A DNA stretch of 45,597 nt from Methanobacteriota archaeon (GCA_023436175.1 JAEZKE010000088.1:1-45597); one strand, 5' to 3'. Counted from the stretch's first letter, positions 16,365-26,418 are shown. The notes: generated by a model from the letters alone, not told the origin. Made by a program: numbers and translations.

Positions 16365-16510
16365 ACGGGCATTAGATCAAAACAATGCAATTAATTACAT
16401 AAAAAGACGTAGGAACAATTTGGAAACCAGGAGGGCATTAGATCCAATTCAGAGGCGGTTTAATTTTTGCGGAAAAATTAAGAGGAGTCTAATTTTGCCC
16501 TCCCTTGCTA
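16365..16510 (+). ncRNA. Probable structured non-coding RNA
   Basis: The region has no reading frame and is more GC-rich than its surroundings, a usual mark of RNA genes in AT-rich archaea. It starts where a TATA box predicts. GGAGGGCATTAGA (16430-16442) pairs with TCTAA plus TGCCCTCC (16488-16503, three-base bulge). Inside this, TTAATTTTT and AAAAATTAA (16460-16481) close a GCGG tetraloop. GGGCATTAGATC occurs twice (16367-16378 and 16433-16444), and either copy can pair with the single 3' partner. It matches no RNA family I know: it is not tRNA, RNase P or SRP RNA, nor a C/D box RNA. The next gene starts 134 bases on, so a cis-acting leader is also possible. Confidence 0.55.
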
Positions 16511-16643
16511 TTTCATATTTGTATTTCATTGCATAAAAACTTTCTGTATCTTATGATAAGAGGTTATAAAAATGCCTATTTTCACTTAAATATATTAAAA
16601 CATTAACGTATGTCATTATTTTTAAAAATTAATAACTGATATT

Positions 16644-17159
16644 ATGCAAAAAAAGATTTACATTTTAGACGCATCTGCAATAATAGGTGGTTTTTATTCA
16701 AAAAGCTATGATAATTTTACCACAAGTGGTGCTATTTTAGAAATTAAAGATTTGAAATCAGAAATATTACTGCAATCAGCCATAGAGAACGGACATATTA
16801 AAGTAGATGAACCAGAGCCCCAGGATATAGAAGAAATTAACCAGATTATTATATCTTCTGGTGACATTTTACGACTTTCTGATGTTGATAAGGGTATTGT
16901 AGCACTTGCATTTAAATTTAAAAGAAATGGATTTAAGCCAATTGTGGTAACAGACGATTATTCTATGCAAAACACTCTTAAGACCATTAGAATTGATTAC
17001 CAAAGTATTTTAACCCCTGGAATAAAAGAAATTATCAACTGGATAAAAATTTGTAAGGGCTGTAAAAAGAGATACCCCACAGATTATAAATTTGAAGAAT
17101 GTGAAATATGCGGCTCTCCTGTTTTTAGAAAGAGAATAAAAACAAGGAAAAACATCTAA
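16644..17159 (+). CDS. nob1: Endoribonuclease Nob1 (rRNA maturation)
   Basis: A 171-aa protein with a PIN domain (YILDASAIIGGF; acidic residues also in SDVDKGIVALA and VVTDDYSMQN) followed by a zinc ribbon (CKGC with CEIC). This is the archaeal Nob1 layout and length. Nob1 trims the 3' end of pre-16S rRNA in the small-subunit precursor. The start ATG 16644 lies after an AT-rich region without an obvious ribosome site. The next gene begins 137 bases downstream. Confidence 0.93.
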   Translation: MQKKIYILDASAIIGGFYSKSYDNFTTSGAILEIKDLKSEILLQSAIENGHIKVDEPEPQDIEEINQIIISSGDILRLSDVDKGIVALAFKFKRNGFKPIVVTDDYSMQNTLKTIRIDYQSILTPGIKEIINWIKICKGCKKRYPTDYKFEECEICGSPVFRKRIKTRKNI

Positions 17160-17296
17160 ATTAGTGCAATTTAGATTCTCTAAGGGATCATATCTAAAAT
17201 AAAAGTTAGTTATCATCTTCAAACATTAAACTCATTTTATTTTTAAAGCTACTTCAACGATAATTTTAATATATAATTCATCCAGAGAAAGAAATT

Positions 17297-18394
17297 ATGA
17301 AAATTGGTGTAGTTGTGCATGGACCATATGTAGTTGATTCGGGATATGCAGATAAAATTTTGAACTTACTTCAAGATTATGGAGAGGTAAAAGCGCGACT
17401 TGGAGGTACAATGGGCCGTACCGCCGTGCATGATGCAGGACTTGAAGATAAGATAGATATAAGCCAAAAATTGTTTCCAAGTGAATCTATTAATAAATTT
17501 ATCCATGATAAATGTGATGTTATATTTTTGATAAATTATGGAAAATCCAGTGTAACAGGTCATGCATTTGGATTTAAAGTTTGGAGCAGATGCGAAAATG
17601 TCCCTCCATTAATTCAAATTGAACGGCCGGGTGAAGTGGATGGAAGCATTATAGCATGGGAAAATTCATTAAATAAGTTTGCAAATCAAATAGCTGGGCG
17701 ATTGAATTTAAAAGTCGTTGATGCAGAAGAAATAAATGCTGAACTGATGAAGAGTGAAGTTACCCAAACACGCAGAAATGTGGCTGGAGTCTCCCCCAAC
17801 GAAAATATATTTGTAAACGGACTTGTTATTGGTAAATCAACTTCAAAGGACGTTACTTTAGTTGCAGAAGACGGTGTTATAACTGAAATAATTGGGGGAA
17901 CCATTAAAAAACACGGAGTTGAAAAACTTGGTAAGGTTGATCTAACCAAAGTGGTGATAAAAACAGGTTTACTTAGAAGATCAGAAGTTATCCCCCGTGT
18001 CGTTAAAACACCTAAAACAGGTGATAAATTCAACATAGCATTTTTAAACCATGCAGCAGAAGATATCTACAAATTAAAGAATGCAGATATTGTGGTAACA
18101 GTTGGAGATGATACTACTCTTGTTGCAGGAGATATTCTCTACAGATTTGGAGTACCAATAATTGGAATCACCGATGGCGATATTGATAAAGTAGTGGAAA
18201 AAGGGTTTAAAGATGGAGAATCTTTGATAATAGAACTTGAAAGTGGTTATGATGATATTATTGGCCAAAAAATCTTCCATGAGCTTTTTAATGGTGAAGA
18301 AACCATAGAAAAAGAAAATATCGAAAGTTTTAAAAATGAAATACTACAGATTATAAGTGATAACACCACTTGCTTTAAAATAAAAGAAAACTGA
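17297..18394 (+). CDS. DUF2117 family protein
   Basis: A 365-aa cytosolic protein found in methanogens. The N-terminus is MKIGVVVHGPYVVDSGYADKI in motif, with GGTMGRTAVHDAGLEDKID after it. The C-terminal half has a nucleotide-binding look (ADIVVTVGDDTTLVAGDILYRFGVPIIGITDGDID), suggestive of an NAD-kinase-like or PfkB-like phosphate loop, but the family has no assigned function that I know. It ends nine bases before the mmp2 start, so both are probably one transcript, which ties it to methanogenesis marker genes. Confidence 0.85.
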   Translation: MKIGVVVHGPYVVDSGYADKILNLLQDYGEVKARLGGTMGRTAVHDAGLEDKIDISQKLFPSESINKFIHDKCDVIFLINYGKSSVTGHAFGFKVWSRCENVPPLIQIERPGEVDGSIIAWENSLNKFANQIAGRLNLKVVDAEEINAELMKSEVTQTRRNVAGVSPNENIFVNGLVIGKSTSKDVTLVAEDGVITEIIGGTIKKHGVEKLGKVDLTKVVIKTGLLRRSEVIPRVVKTPKTGDKFNIAFLNHAAEDIYKLKNADIVVTVGDDTTLVAGDILYRFGVPIIGITDGDIDKVVEKGFKDGESLIIELESGYDDIIGQKIFHELFNGEETIEKENIESFKNEILQIISDNTTCFKIKEN

Positions 18395-18403
18395 GGTGGA
18401 CAA

Positions 18404-19390
18404 GTGGATTTAAACATTCTCATTGATTCTATAAAAAATTTTGAAGGAATTACAAGAAAAAATTCCATAAATCACATCGCAAATATTTTAAAAGATACTT
18501 ACAATATCGCTGGAAACACCATTTTAAGCTTCGGCGATGATGCATCTGCAATAGATATTGGAAATGAAAAATTAGCTCTTCTTGCAGCCGATGGAATGTG
18601 GGGAAAGCTCATGGAAGCTGATCCACGCTGGGCTGGTTACTGTTCTGTTTTAGTTAACGTAAATGATATTGCTGCTATGGGCGGAAGACCAATAGGTATG
18701 ACCAATGTTATTTCTACAAAAGACAAGAGAATATGCAGTGAAATTATGGAAGGAATTAAAGAAGGAGTTAAAAAGTTTGGAGTTCCAATGGTGGGAGGTC
18801 ATTTACATCCCGATACACCGTATAATGCCTTAGATGTGTCTATTACGGGGATAGTGGATAAAAATGCTGTTATTACAAGTTGTGATGCCAGTATAGGCGA
18901 CAAGGTTATAGTTGCAATTGATATTGACGGAAAACTGCACCCACAATTCGATCTTAACTGGGATACAACCACAATGAAAAGTGATGAACTTGTACAGGCT
19001 CAAATTGAAGTTATGAATAAAATAGGTCAGGAAAAATTAGTTACTGCAGGTAAAGATATAAGTAATCCTGGAACCCTCGGTACGCTTGGGATGTTGCTTG
19101 AAGCGTCTGGCGTAGGTGCAACCGTTGAACTTGAAAAGATCCCGCGAAATGAAAGCATAGACTGGGAACAATGGCTTAAATTGTATCCAGGAGCAGGTTT
19201 TGTTTTAACAGCGAAAATTAGTAAAGTAGATAGATGTATTGAACTGCTTGAAGAAGTTAATATAACGTCACGAGTTGTTGGAGAGATTACTGAAGATAAA
19301 AAGCTTTATATAACTCATGAAGACCAAAAAGAAGTTTTATTTGACTTTGAAAGTGATAAAATAATGGGTATTAAAGAGGAACGATCATAA
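18404..19390 (+). CDS. mmp2: Methanogenesis marker protein 2 (AIR-synthase-like)
   Basis: A 328-aa PurM/AIR-synthase-fold protein: FGDDASAIDIG, AADGMWGKL, VNVNDIAAMGGRPIGM and the MVGGHLHPDTP loop, all typical of marker protein 2, a family restricted to methanogens and relatives. The fold binds ATP or a phosphorylated substrate; the reaction is unknown. GTG 18404 is the start because GAGGTGG precedes it at good spacing. It follows the DUF2117 gene by nine bases and is separated from mmp3 by 180 bases that contain a TATA-like box. Confidence 0.9.
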   Translation: MDLNILIDSIKNFEGITRKNSINHIANILKDTYNIAGNTILSFGDDASAIDIGNEKLALLAADGMWGKLMEADPRWAGYCSVLVNVNDIAAMGGRPIGMTNVISTKDKRICSEIMEGIKEGVKKFGVPMVGGHLHPDTPYNALDVSITGIVDKNAVITSCDASIGDKVIVAIDIDGKLHPQFDLNWDTTTMKSDELVQAQIEVMNKIGQEKLVTAGKDISNPGTLGTLGMLLEASGVGATVELEKIPRNESIDWEQWLKLYPGAGFVLTAKISKVDRCIELLEEVNITSRVVGEITEDKKLYITHEDQKEVLFDFESDKIMGIKEERS

Positions 19391-19471
19391 AATTGTAAGT
19401 GTATAACATAAATTATTAGACGTACAAATTATTAAATAAATTAAATAAAATTTGTTTAATAAGTTTAAAGC

Positions 19472-19479
19472 ATATAAAT
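19472..19479 (+). promoter_or_regulatory. TATA-like box for the mmp3-nifB gene run
   Basis: ATATAAAT within an AT-rich stretch 92 bases before mmp3 predicts a transcription start near 19500 and a leader of about 70 bases. The assignment rests on position and sequence only. Confidence 0.4.
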
Positions 19480-19570
19480 CATGAGTTCAGTGAACAAATC
19501 TTTAGAAATTTATAAATTAAGAATTACTTTACTAAATGAATTATTTATAAATAGTCCATGAGGAGATTTA

Positions 19571-21100
19571 ATGTTTGTAAGGGTTAACGGCGAAGAAATA
19601 GACCTCCCTGAAGGTTCTACAATTAAAGATGCCATAAAAGCTGCAAATGCACCATATATGGAAGGCTGTGTTCTCAGTGTCATTAAAGGTAAAGAAGAAT
19701 TTGAAAGGCACGTAAATAAATATAAAATAAAAACCAGCAAAGGAAGTATAATACTTGAAATATTAGAAAATAGCTCTTTAGTTGAAGTATGGAAAAACAT
19801 GTATAAAGAGTTTGAGAATCAGGAGGTAAGATGGACAACCTCCAATGAAGTATCCCTTGGACCCATTAAAACGAATCTTACTCCAACGAGAGATGAATAC
19901 CAGTATGGAAAATGGGATGTTATTATAAGCCTTTCAGGTTTTACTGCTGAGGCAACCCATATTATTTTAAGTAAATCTAAGCATGAAGCAGTATATGGTG
20001 TTCCTGAAGGAACTAATGGAGTTTTTGCCAAAGTGCTTGGTGGTAAACGAACTTTACTTAATCTCACAGATGATGACATAATAAAGGAAATAAAGCCAGT
20101 TATAGAGCGAAGCAGTACTGTAAAAAGTGCCACGGTAATCGATTTAGATACTCCTGTTACTGAAGGGAACGAAATTTTCACTTATGCTTTAATTAAGCCA
20201 GAATTTAAATCTCCACAATCAGTTGAGCATTTCTTTGCATTAACTGAAGATGGTAAACTCAAGGTAGATTACGAGTCAAATTCTTTTGTAGGATTTTATG
20301 GACTGCAGGGACTTGGCAAAAGTCCAGAATATGTAGATCAACGAACAAGAGGAACAATTACTCTTAGAAATACAGGTAAAGGGATTGGACGAGTTTATAT
20401 CTACAGAGAAGATAGGGTTTCCACACCTCCACATACAGTCATTGGACATGTTGCCCAAGGAATGCAGCTTTTAGATATTGCAAATTCTGGAGATTACATC
20501 ACAATTAAATCAGACCCTGAAAGGGTAATGACACTTTCTATGACTCAAAAAGAGGCAGGAGAATATTTATCTTCAAGAGGTATAGAACAAATACGTGAAG
20601 GCTTAGATGAGGATAATGCAGTAGTTGTAGGTCAAAATCCAGTATTTACAACAGAAATTATCAGCGCCAAAAAGGTGAAAACCCTTGGAGTCAAAGAAGA
20701 TGAAATAATTTACATTAATATTGATAGTAACGCTCCAAGATCCTCATGGTACTTCCAGAAAGTTACAGGACTTCTTGATTCTCCCATAGGATCACTTAAG
20801 GTTCACTTCGCATTCCCGGGAATGAAAGTTATGATGTTTGAGGGAAAAGCTAAAGAAGCGAGGGGACTTATTCCAGAGAATATTCCGTCACAATGTGTAA
20901 ATGCGGGTCAAATCGGAATAACCAATATGTCAAGAAGACATGCAGGAATGATTGGAGTAAGATTTGAGGATAATAATGAATTCGGCCCTACAGGAGAACC
21001 ATTTGCTGGAACCAATGTTATTGGTAATATTGTAAAAGGACTTGAAAACCTTGAAAAGTTTAAAGAGGGGGAAACCGTTTATGTCTCAAGAAAACCCTGA
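19571..21100 (+). CDS. mmp3: Methanogenesis marker protein 3 (UPF0288 family)
   Basis: 509 aa, of family length. The N-terminus is a small ubiquitin-like ThiS/TGS-type fold (FVRVNGEEIDLPEGSTIKDAI). The body contains cyclophilin-like segments, including GFYGLQGLGKSPEYVDQRTRGTI in part and PPHTVIGHVAQGMQLLDIA, with a C-terminal region ending in ITNMSRRHAGMIGVR. Mmp3 is a known component of the ATP-driven MCR activation complex together with McrC, Mmp7, Mmp17 and A2. GAGGAGATTT gives the ribosome site for ATG 19571. It overlaps mmp6 by 20 bases, so translation may be coupled. Confidence 0.92.
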   Translation: MFVRVNGEEIDLPEGSTIKDAIKAANAPYMEGCVLSVIKGKEEFERHVNKYKIKTSKGSIILEILENSSLVEVWKNMYKEFENQEVRWTTSNEVSLGPIKTNLTPTRDEYQYGKWDVIISLSGFTAEATHIILSKSKHEAVYGVPEGTNGVFAKVLGGKRTLLNLTDDDIIKEIKPVIERSSTVKSATVIDLDTPVTEGNEIFTYALIKPEFKSPQSVEHFFALTEDGKLKVDYESNSFVGFYGLQGLGKSPEYVDQRTRGTITLRNTGKGIGRVYIYREDRVSTPPHTVIGHVAQGMQLLDIANSGDYITIKSDPERVMTLSMTQKEAGEYLSSRGIEQIREGLDEDNAVVVGQNPVFTTEIISAKKVKTLGVKEDEIIYINIDSNAPRSSWYFQKVTGLLDSPIGSLKVHFAFPGMKVMMFEGKAKEARGLIPENIPSQCVNAGQIGITNMSRRHAGMIGVRFEDNNEFGPTGEPFAGTNVIGNIVKGLENLEKFKEGETVYVSRKP

Positions 21101-21512
21101 AAATTCTAAAGTTACCCGTATGATAGTACTCGGACCATCTGCGCAAATAAATCAAACAGAATTAGTTCAAAGAATTCATATGTTGGAACTTCCACTTACC
21201 ATTAAATCAACATGTTATGGAGCTATAATACACGGCGATGAACCCGTTGTAAAAGAAGCCGTGACAAAAATAAGAGAATTAGACCCCTGCAATATATTTA
21301 CAAAAGATAGAGGATTTCCACCAGGAGATCCAAGGCGTTGTAGAGCCAAAAGAGGAGCAGCAAGAGAAGGCTTTCATCAGCTTGAAAAGGAATATGAACT
21401 GTTGGACTGCTTAAGGGAAGCACTTGAAAATCCACGGGAAGTTCACGTGGAAAAACCAAAGAAAATTTCACCTGATGAATTCAAAAAGCTCATAGAAGAA
21501 AGTGAAAAATAA
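21081..21512 (+). CDS. mmp6: Methanogenesis marker protein 6
   Basis: A 143-aa protein recognised by MIVLGPSAQINQTELVQRIHML and the conserved block CNIFTKDRGFPPGDPRRCR with AKRGAAREGFHQLE. The start is ATG 21081, inside the end of mmp3, with GAGGGGG about nine bases before it; a longer frame from 21042 has no support. Marker 6 occurs only in methanogens and is thought to act in making or activating methyl-coenzyme M reductase; its chemistry is unknown. Two conserved cysteines could bind metal. Confidence 0.9.
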   Translation: MSQENPENSKVTRMIVLGPSAQINQTELVQRIHMLELPLTIKSTCYGAIIHGDEPVVKEAVTKIRELDPCNIFTKDRGFPPGDPRRCRAKRGAAREGFHQLEKEYELLDCLREALENPREVHVEKPKKISPDEFKKLIEESEK

Positions 21513-21576
21513 TAAAATAAAAAACCATCAATCCTAATCTCATATATTTTATAAAATATTAAGAGGAATGATAAAA

Positions 21577-21960
21577 ATGCAAATAACTTCTTCTTCAAGT
21601 AGTAAAGAGATAGCACCAATGGCACTTGCTATCCACCAGCTTGTGAACAAATTACCTGTAACAATGCGCTCTAAAAACTCCAATGGAGTTCGAGTAGAAG
21701 AAGGTAAAATCATAGACCATGATTATACCGGCCCTGTTCTGGAAAAAGTATTGGAAAACGGCAAACTAATTCATGAAACACCAGAAACTGGTATTTATGA
21801 AGGAATTCCAGTAGTGGTTGTTCCTGTAATTGAAAAAGATGAAGTTATTGGTGCAATAGGAATTGTAGACATAACAAAAGGATTATTCAGTGACCTTATG
21901 CAAATAGCAAGAAGACCAGACCTTATAAAATCTGAAACACCCAAAGGGGAGTTTTATTAA
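21577..21960 (+). CDS. DUF2111 family protein in the MCR-activation gene run
   Basis: 127 aa. The protein has an N-terminal helical part (SKEIAPMALAIHQLVNKLPVTMRSK) and a PAS/GAF-like beta fold with GPVLEKVLENGKLI, GIYEGIPVVVVPVIEKD and EVIGAIGIVDITKGLF. This matches the DUF2111 family of methanogens, which has no assigned function that I know. I prefer ATG 21577 over ATG 21568 because the AGAGGA site lies too close to the latter. It sits between mmp6 and mmp5 on the same strand, which makes it a candidate partner in MCR activation. No cysteines are present, so it is unlikely to hold an iron-sulfur cluster itself. Confidence 0.85.
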   Translation: MQITSSSSSKEIAPMALAIHQLVNKLPVTMRSKNSNGVRVEEGKIIDHDYTGPVLEKVLENGKLIHETPETGIYEGIPVVVVPVIEKDEVIGAIGIVDITKGLFSDLMQIARRPDLIKSETPKGEFY

Positions 21961-22041
21961 TGATAATACATCTTACAAATTCAAAAATAAAAGGAGATTT
22001 ACTAAATTAAAATCGTTTAACCAGTTACAGGAGATGTTTAA

Positions 22042-22480
22042 TTGAAAATAGCTATATTTCCTCCAAATTCATTAATTTTATCTGATTTAGTTGAACGAAG
22101 AGGACACGAACCACTTTCACTTATGAAAGAAGTAAGAAAAAAAGTTACAGACGTGGAAATAGATTCACCCCCACTTAATATAACTGAAGCAGAACCAATA
22201 AAAGGACTTAAATATGCAGCAATTGAAGTTCCATCTGGTGTAAGGGGCCGAATGGCTATATTTGGGCCTTTAATAGATGAAGCAGAAGCTGCAATAATCA
22301 TGCAGGAAGCACCCTACGGGTTCGGATGTGTAGGATGCGCCAGAACAAATGAACTTTCAATGTATTATTTAAGAAAGAAAAACATTCCCATACTTGAACT
22401 TCAATATCCAGTTACAAGAGAAGAAGCCATAGAAATGGTAAACAAGATCAATACTTTCTTAGACTCACTGGAGGAAAAAA

Positions 22481-22488
<8 letters not shown>
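22042..22488 (+). CDS. mmp5: Methanogenesis marker protein 5
   Basis: 148 aa, starting at TTG 22042 with GGAGATG before it. The conserved features are IAIFPPNSLILSDLVERRGH near the start and EAPYGFGCVGCARTNELS, where the CVGC pair may bind a metal or an iron-sulfur cluster. The last eight bases overlap mmp15, so translation is likely coupled. The family is confined to methanogens; the function is unassigned, but linkage to mmp3, mmp15, mmp17 and nifB points to methyl-coenzyme M reductase maturation. Confidence 0.9.
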
Positions 22489-23711
<1,223 letters not shown>

Positions 23712-23740
<29 letters not shown>

Positions 23741-23913
23741 GATTTGGGGCATGCGAAATCTCAGATTTTGCTGTTCAGGAAACAAAGCATGCGAAACAAA
23801 GTTTTGCTGCATGGAAAAATTTTCAATTTTTCTGGTTGAGGAACTCTGTTCCTCAAACATCGAAAATCGAAGATTTTCGAAAGTTTCCTTCAACCCCAAA
23901 CATAAAATGTTTG
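23712..23913. repeat. Triplet-loop hairpin array D, inside the mmp operon
   Basis: The first hairpin, 23712-23746, has a 16-bp stem with one mismatch and loop GGA and covers the mmp15 stop codon. Others follow at 23753-23771 (8 bp, loop TCA), 23791-23807 (7 bp, loop AAA), 23814-23832 (8 bp, loop TTC), 23836-23856 (9 bp, loop TCT), 23860-23880 (9 bp, loop GAA) and 23897-23913 (7 bp, loop AAA). Bases 23834-23883 repeat 12196-12245 in inverse orientation. The array separates mmp15 from mmp17 by 202 bases, while most other genes in the run are close or overlap. Confidence 0.9.
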
Positions 23914-23942
23914 AGGGTAGATTGGCTGCCGGGAGATAATAA

Positions 23943-24494
23943 ATGATAGTTGAATCATATGACAAAAATGGTGCAGACGTTTATGAAATGGTCATAAGGC
24001 AAACACTGCAAGATCTCCAACTCTCAAGAGCAATTAGAGACATGAAAGTGTTTACAGATCCAAGAGAGCCGGTATTTATCATCGTGATCAAATATGAAAA
24101 AGCTGCATCTCCAATTACAATTGATGATTTTACAGAATATGAATATAAGAAAGAAGAGAATAACTTATACATAAGGGTTAAAGATGAAACTTACCTCCCA
24201 GAATTACTTAAGAAACTGTGGGAAATGGAAGGAAGAGAAAATATACAGCAGCCAAGTAGAGATGAAATCATAATAAGTAATCCTAAAGTTAAAGTGGAAG
24301 GAATTCCCATCCATGACCCTGCAGAAGACTTAAAAAAGAAAATATATGATGCTATATTCCGAATAATTCCTGAAGGCTTTAGGGTTATCAAGCAATTATC
24401 AGAAGGTAACGTTATTGCAATGGTCTGTTCTGATGAAATTATTAAGGATGAATGGGTCAAAAAGCGAGATGAGATGATTAAAGAACTTAAATAA
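23943..24494 (+). CDS. mmp17: Methanogenesis marker protein 17
   Basis: 183 aa, start ATG 23943 after GGGAGAT. Typical features are VIRQTLQDLQLSRAIRDMKVF and VEGIPIHDPAEDLKKKIYDAIF. The protein is mixed alpha/beta, cytosolic and without a membrane segment. Mmp17 is a known subunit of the MCR activation complex that co-purifies with McrC, Mmp7 and Mmp3 and helps carry the chain of nitrogenase-like iron-sulfur clusters. Only one cysteine (VCSDE) is evident here. nifB follows 32 bases downstream. Confidence 0.9.
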   Translation: MIVESYDKNGADVYEMVIRQTLQDLQLSRAIRDMKVFTDPREPVFIIVIKYEKAASPITIDDFTEYEYKKEENNLYIRVKDETYLPELLKKLWEMEGRENIQQPSRDEIIISNPKVKVEGIPIHDPAEDLKKKIYDAIFRIIPEGFRVIKQLSEGNVIAMVCSDEIIKDEWVKKRDEMIKELK

Positions 24495-24526
24495 ATAATT
24501 AAACCCCATATAAGGAGATAAATAAT

Positions 24527-25378
24527 ATGAAAGAAAGTAAGTTTGCCCATATAACAAAAGTGCATCCCTGCTTTAATGAAAAAATGCACGATAAAGTTGG
24601 AAGAATCCACGTTCCAATTGCTCCAAAATGTAACATTCAGTGTAATTTCTGTACAAGGGACATCAATAAATGTGAAGTCCGTCCAGGAGTCGCCTCAAGA
24701 GTTATGACCGTAGATGATGCAATAGAACACGTTAGGAAAGTTACAGGCGAAATGCCAATTTCTGTTGTGGGTGTTGCAGGCCCCGGAGATGCCCTGTTTA
24801 ACGATGAAACATTTGAATTCTTTAAACGTGCAGGGGAGGAGTTTCCTGAACTTATAAAATGTATGAGTACAAACGGACTTCTTTTACCAGATAAAGCCGA
24901 TCTAATTGCTGAATTAGGTATAAATTCAGTTACAGTTACAGTAAACGCAGTTGACCCCGAAATAGGAAAAGAAATTTACGGTGGAGTTTTCTATGATGGT
25001 AAAATGTACAAAGGAGAAGAAGCCTTCCAAATACTCTCTAAAAACCAGCTTGACGGCATAGAAAAACTTGCAAAAAAAGATGTAGTGGTAAAGGTTAACG
25101 CAGTACTGATTCCAGGATTAAACGACGAGCACATAATTGATATTGCAAAGGAAGTCAAAAAACGAGGCGCTTCTTTAATGAATGTAATTCCGCTCATACC
25201 CCTTAACAAATTCAAAGATTACGAAAAACCAGGATGTGCACAAATAAGCCAGGTAAGAGATGCTGTTGAAGAAATAATACCTGTATTTAGAGCATGCACC
25301 CAGTGTAGAGCAGATGCATATGGAGTTCCTGGTAAAGAAGATAAGCATCTGGATATGACTCCAGCAAGCCACTATTAA
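24527..25378 (+). CDS. nifB: NifB, radical SAM [8Fe-9S-C] cluster synthase
   Basis: 283 aa, the short archaeal form without a NifX-like tail. It has VHPCFN near the N-terminus, the radical-SAM triad CNIQCNFC, NKCEVRPGV, GVAGPGDAL, and the C-terminal CTQCRADAYG motif. NifB fuses two [4Fe-4S] units and inserts a SAM-derived carbide to make NifB-co (L-cluster). GGAGAT precedes ATG 24527. It follows mmp17 by 32 bases in the same direction, and no nifH, D, K, E or N gene is nearby. The context suggests it supplies clusters to the MCR activation complex rather than only to nitrogenase. A T-rich stretch at 25395-25450 may end the operon. Confidence 0.94.
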   Translation: MKESKFAHITKVHPCFNEKMHDKVGRIHVPIAPKCNIQCNFCTRDINKCEVRPGVASRVMTVDDAIEHVRKVTGEMPISVVGVAGPGDALFNDETFEFFKRAGEEFPELIKCMSTNGLLLPDKADLIAELGINSVTVTVNAVDPEIGKEIYGGVFYDGKMYKGEEAFQILSKNQLDGIEKLAKKDVVVKVNAVLIPGLNDEHIIDIAKEVKKRGASLMNVIPLIPLNKFKDYEKPGCAQISQVRDAVEEIIPVFRACTQCRADAYGVPGKEDKHLDMTPASHY

Positions 25379-25488
25379 ATAAACTAAGGATCTATCTTTT
25401 TTTAAATCTTTTTTTATTTCAACTAAAAACAGTAACTATTTTTTTTCTTTCATCTAAATAGGAATATATAATCTAAGGAGAAATTTTA

Positions 25489-26418
25489 ATGAAAACAATG
25501 TTCTGGGAAGATAATCAACTTGTACTCATTGATCAAACTAAATTACCTCATGAACTGGTTTATTACCACTGCAAAAGCCATAAAGATGTAATTCACGCCA
25601 TTAAAACTATGAAAGTACGCGGCGCCCCTGCAATAGGAGTTGCTGCAGCCTTTGGAATGGCACTTGCAGAATTAGAAGGTATTGACCTCCAAAAAGCGGG
25701 AGAAGAAATTAAAGCTGCGCGTCCAACGGCAGTAAATCTTTTCTGGGCAGTTGACAGAGTGCTTAAATCAGATAATGCACTTGAAGAAGCTTTAAAAATG
25801 TACGATGAAGATATTGAAACAAATAAAGCCATTGGAAAACACGGTGCAGAAGTAATAGATGATGGAGACACTATTTTAACCCATTGTAATGCAGGAGCTC
25901 TTGCATGCGTAGATTATGGAACAGCTTTAGGAGTTATAAGGGCTGCATTTGAAGAAGGCAAAAAAATTAAAGTTATATGTGACGAAACAAGGCCTTTTTG
26001 CCAGGGTGCAAAGTTAAGCGTCTTTGAGATGCAGCAGGAAAATATTCCAGTGAAGTTAATCGTGGACAATGCTGCAGCACGGATGATGCAGATAGGGAAA
26101 GTAAATAAAGTAGTTGTTGGCGCAGATAGAGTTGCTAAAGGTGGAATTGCCAATAAAATAGGTACATTAATGGTCGCACTTGCTGCAAAGAGGTTTAATG
26201 TTCCTTTTTATGTTGCAGCACCTAAAAGTACATTCGACTTTGAAAATTCAATATACGATACTAAAATAGAAGAACGAGACCCTAATGAAGTCCTTTACTT
26301 CGGCAGATGCAGAGTTGCACCTGAAGGAACTGAAGTTGAGAACCCTTCATTTGATATTGTGCCCAGTGACCTCATTACAGGCATAATTACTGAAGAAGGT
26401 ATTTTAAAGCCTTTCTAG
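25489..26418 (+). CDS. mtnA: S-methyl-5-thioribose-1-phosphate isomerase
   Basis: 309 aa of the eIF-2B-alpha/MtnA family. The signatures are VRGAPAIGVAAAFGMALA, the catalytic-cysteine loop LTHCNAGALA, CDETRPFCQGAKL, and VVGADRVAKGGIANKIGT with the catalytic Asp. It converts methylthioribose-1-phosphate to methylthioribulose-1-phosphate in methionine salvage. The close relative ribose-1,5-bisphosphate isomerase differs in the first motif, so MtnA is favoured. CTAAGGAGAAATTTT provides the ribosome site for ATG 25489. It appears to be transcribed on its own. Confidence 0.9.
   Translation: MKTMFWEDNQLVLIDQTKLPHELVYYHCKSHKDVIHAIKTMKVRGAPAIGVAAAFGMALAELEGIDLQKAGEEIKAARPTAVNLFWAVDRVLKSDNALEEALKMYDEDIETNKAIGKHGAEVIDDGDTILTHCNAGALACVDYGTALGVIRAAFEEGKKIKVICDETRPFCQGAKLSVFEMQQENIPVKLIVDNAAARMMQIGKVNKVVVGADRVAKGGIANKIGTLMVALAAKRFNVPFYVAAPKSTFDFENSIYDTKIEERDPNEVLYFGRCRVAPEGTEVENPSFDIVPSDLITGIITEEGILKPF

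Noticed and set aside
16365..16510. tRNA, C/D box or RNase P RNA at the structured region
   Set aside because: No cloverleaf, C/D boxes or conserved RNase P core motifs could be found.
23751..23939. 62-aa frame across hairpin array D
   Set aside because: It runs through the repeat hairpins, has no ribosome site and its residues merely mirror the repeats.
24527..25378. nifB taken as part of a nitrogen fixation cluster
   Set aside because: No nifH, nifD, nifK, nifE or nifN is in the window and the neighbours are all mmp genes.
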